Shown: positions 63,481 through 64,000 of the stretch, piece after piece | Numbering within the stretch: position 1 is the stretch's first letter | Layout of the letters: each line of letters starts with the position of its first letter | Assembly (NCBI GenBank): GCA_963792915.1 | Contig: CAWBYD010000006.1 | Location: 1 to 64,000 of the forward strand | From: Solirubrobacter sp963792915 | GTDB lineage: Bacteria; Actinomycetota; Thermoleophilia; Solirubrobacterales; Solirubrobacteraceae | Direction: 5' to 3' | DNA: 64,000 bases | Notes under the pieces: model-generated | Told to the model about the DNA's origin: nothing | Databases searched by the model: none | The model's input: the letters and a program-made list of their open reading frames with translations, nothing else | Position numbers and translations under genes: made by a program

Positions 63481-64000
63481 GTGGCCATGTCGTGGTTTGG
63501 TGGCCCGAAGGGCTCGCCGGCCGGTGATCCAGTGCTGGAACAGCTCACGCAGCGGCTTGCGAGCCTGCATGACAACTGCCTGAGCAACCTCGTGGTCGGA
63601 CTGGACGCGATGCGCGCCGGCGACCTGACGGTCGCGGTGACGCCGGTCACGGCGCCGGTCGAGGCGCGCAGCGAGGACCCCGCCGTCCAGGCGCTGGTGG
63701 AGCTGTTCAACGGGATGCTCGGCAAGGCGCAGGCGGCGCTCGCCGGCTACAACGACGTGCGCGAGACGCAGCGGCGCGCGCTCGGCGACCACTCCTGCCT
63801 GACCGACCTGCAGGCACGCCTGAACAGCCTCTCCGACAACTGCCTGACCGGGCTCGGCGAGGGCCTGGCGGCCGTCGCGGACGGCGACCTGACGGTCGAC
63901 GCGCACCCCGTCACGACGCCGCTCGGTGCCGGCTCGGGCGAACTCGGCGAGGTGTTCAACGGCATGCTCGCCCGGGCGCAGGGCGGGATCGCGTCCTACA
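63481..64000 (+). CDS. HAMP-repeat methyl-accepting chemotaxis-like protein, N-terminal part
   Basis: The gene runs off the window. AAAGGAGG at 63468-63475 fixes GTG 63481. There is no signal or membrane segment. Two repeats of about 90 residues are seen, each with a helix-loop pattern LASLHDNCLSNLVVGLDAMR / GDLTVAVTPVTAPV / LVELFNGMLGKAQAALAGYN, the second being LNSLSDNCLTGLGEGLAAVA / GDLTVDAHPVTTPL / GEVFNGMLARAQGG. These are HAMP-like helical bundles; in related actinobacteria such arrays precede a chemoreceptor signalling domain. A soluble signal relay is likely; the signalling tip is not in the window. Confidence 0.8.
   Translation, partial: MAMSWFGGPKGSPAGDPVLEQLTQRLASLHDNCLSNLVVGLDAMRAGDLTVAVTPVTAPVEARSEDPAVQALVELFNGMLGKAQAALAGYNDVRETQRRALGDHSCLTDLQARLNSLSDNCLTGLGEGLAAVADGDLTVDAHPVTTPLGAGSGELGEVFNGMLARAQGGIASY

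Overview
The window is very GC-rich DNA (about 70% GC by eye) with dense genes and many GTG starts. Its gene content (selenium-binding protein, BTAD regulators, many TetR and acyl-CoA dehydrogenase genes, a soluble HAMP-repeat chemotaxis protein) fits a high-GC actinobacterium, probably class Thermoleophilia (Solirubrobacter/Conexibacter relatives). That placement is inference from gene families. There is no rRNA, no complete tRNA and no CRISPR array.

Left flank, 1-9.1 kb: lipid and acyl-CoA catabolism. A minus-strand run (MDR oxidoreductase, alpha/beta hydrolase, two acyl-CoA dehydrogenases) lies below a TetR gene, with a 20-bp palindrome that probably serves as its operator. A third acyl-CoA dehydrogenase diverges from an EthR-like TetR gene across another palindrome. 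A short-chain dehydrogenase gene is split, its first ~105 codons lying inverted against the remainder. A patatin-like lipase follows.

9.1-26.2 kb: mixed and partly decayed. It holds a tRNA 3'-end fragment, a relaxase remnant, a truncated BTAD/hydrolase/cyclase/AAA regulator, a selenium-binding protein, a hydrolase-glycosyltransferase fusion, a decayed radical SAM gene, a truncated integrase, an RHH/PIN remnant, a DUF1778-GNAT toxin-antitoxin pair, a two-gene SNF2-helicase module and a DUF6933 protein.

26.25-52.98 kb: an apparent genomic island bounded by two identical 39-bp tRNA-3'-end repeats. It carries toxin-antitoxin pairs, a GHKL ATPase, a two-gene unit (small beta-rich protein plus DUF6880-like protein), and a tightly coupled HNH / SF2 helicase / UvrD helicase operon, which is the best candidate for an undescribed defence system here. 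It also holds an IS1634-family element that interrupts a gene with a 4-bp target duplication, an SRA-like HNH nuclease, MazEF, a nucleotidyltransferase pair, an integrase, a broken excisionase and a broken MobF relaxase. Next to the right repeat are a lipoprotein and a decaying McrB/DUF2357 restriction locus.

53-57.5 kb: an M50 peptidase, then sequence that degenerates into a long poly-G tract (probable sequencing or assembly artefact, so contiguity across 54.7-55.45 kb is doubtful), then MazEF, a DUF4143 ATPase remnant and an RHH/Doc pair with a clear palindromic operator. Right flank, 57.6-64 kb: a secreted three-repeat protein, a GyrI-like protein, a DUF2461 protein, an ABC-2 exporter and the start of a HAMP-repeat chemoreceptor-like gene. 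Many genes show single-base or compensating frame changes, including ordinary metabolic ones, so part of the apparent decay may be sequence error.
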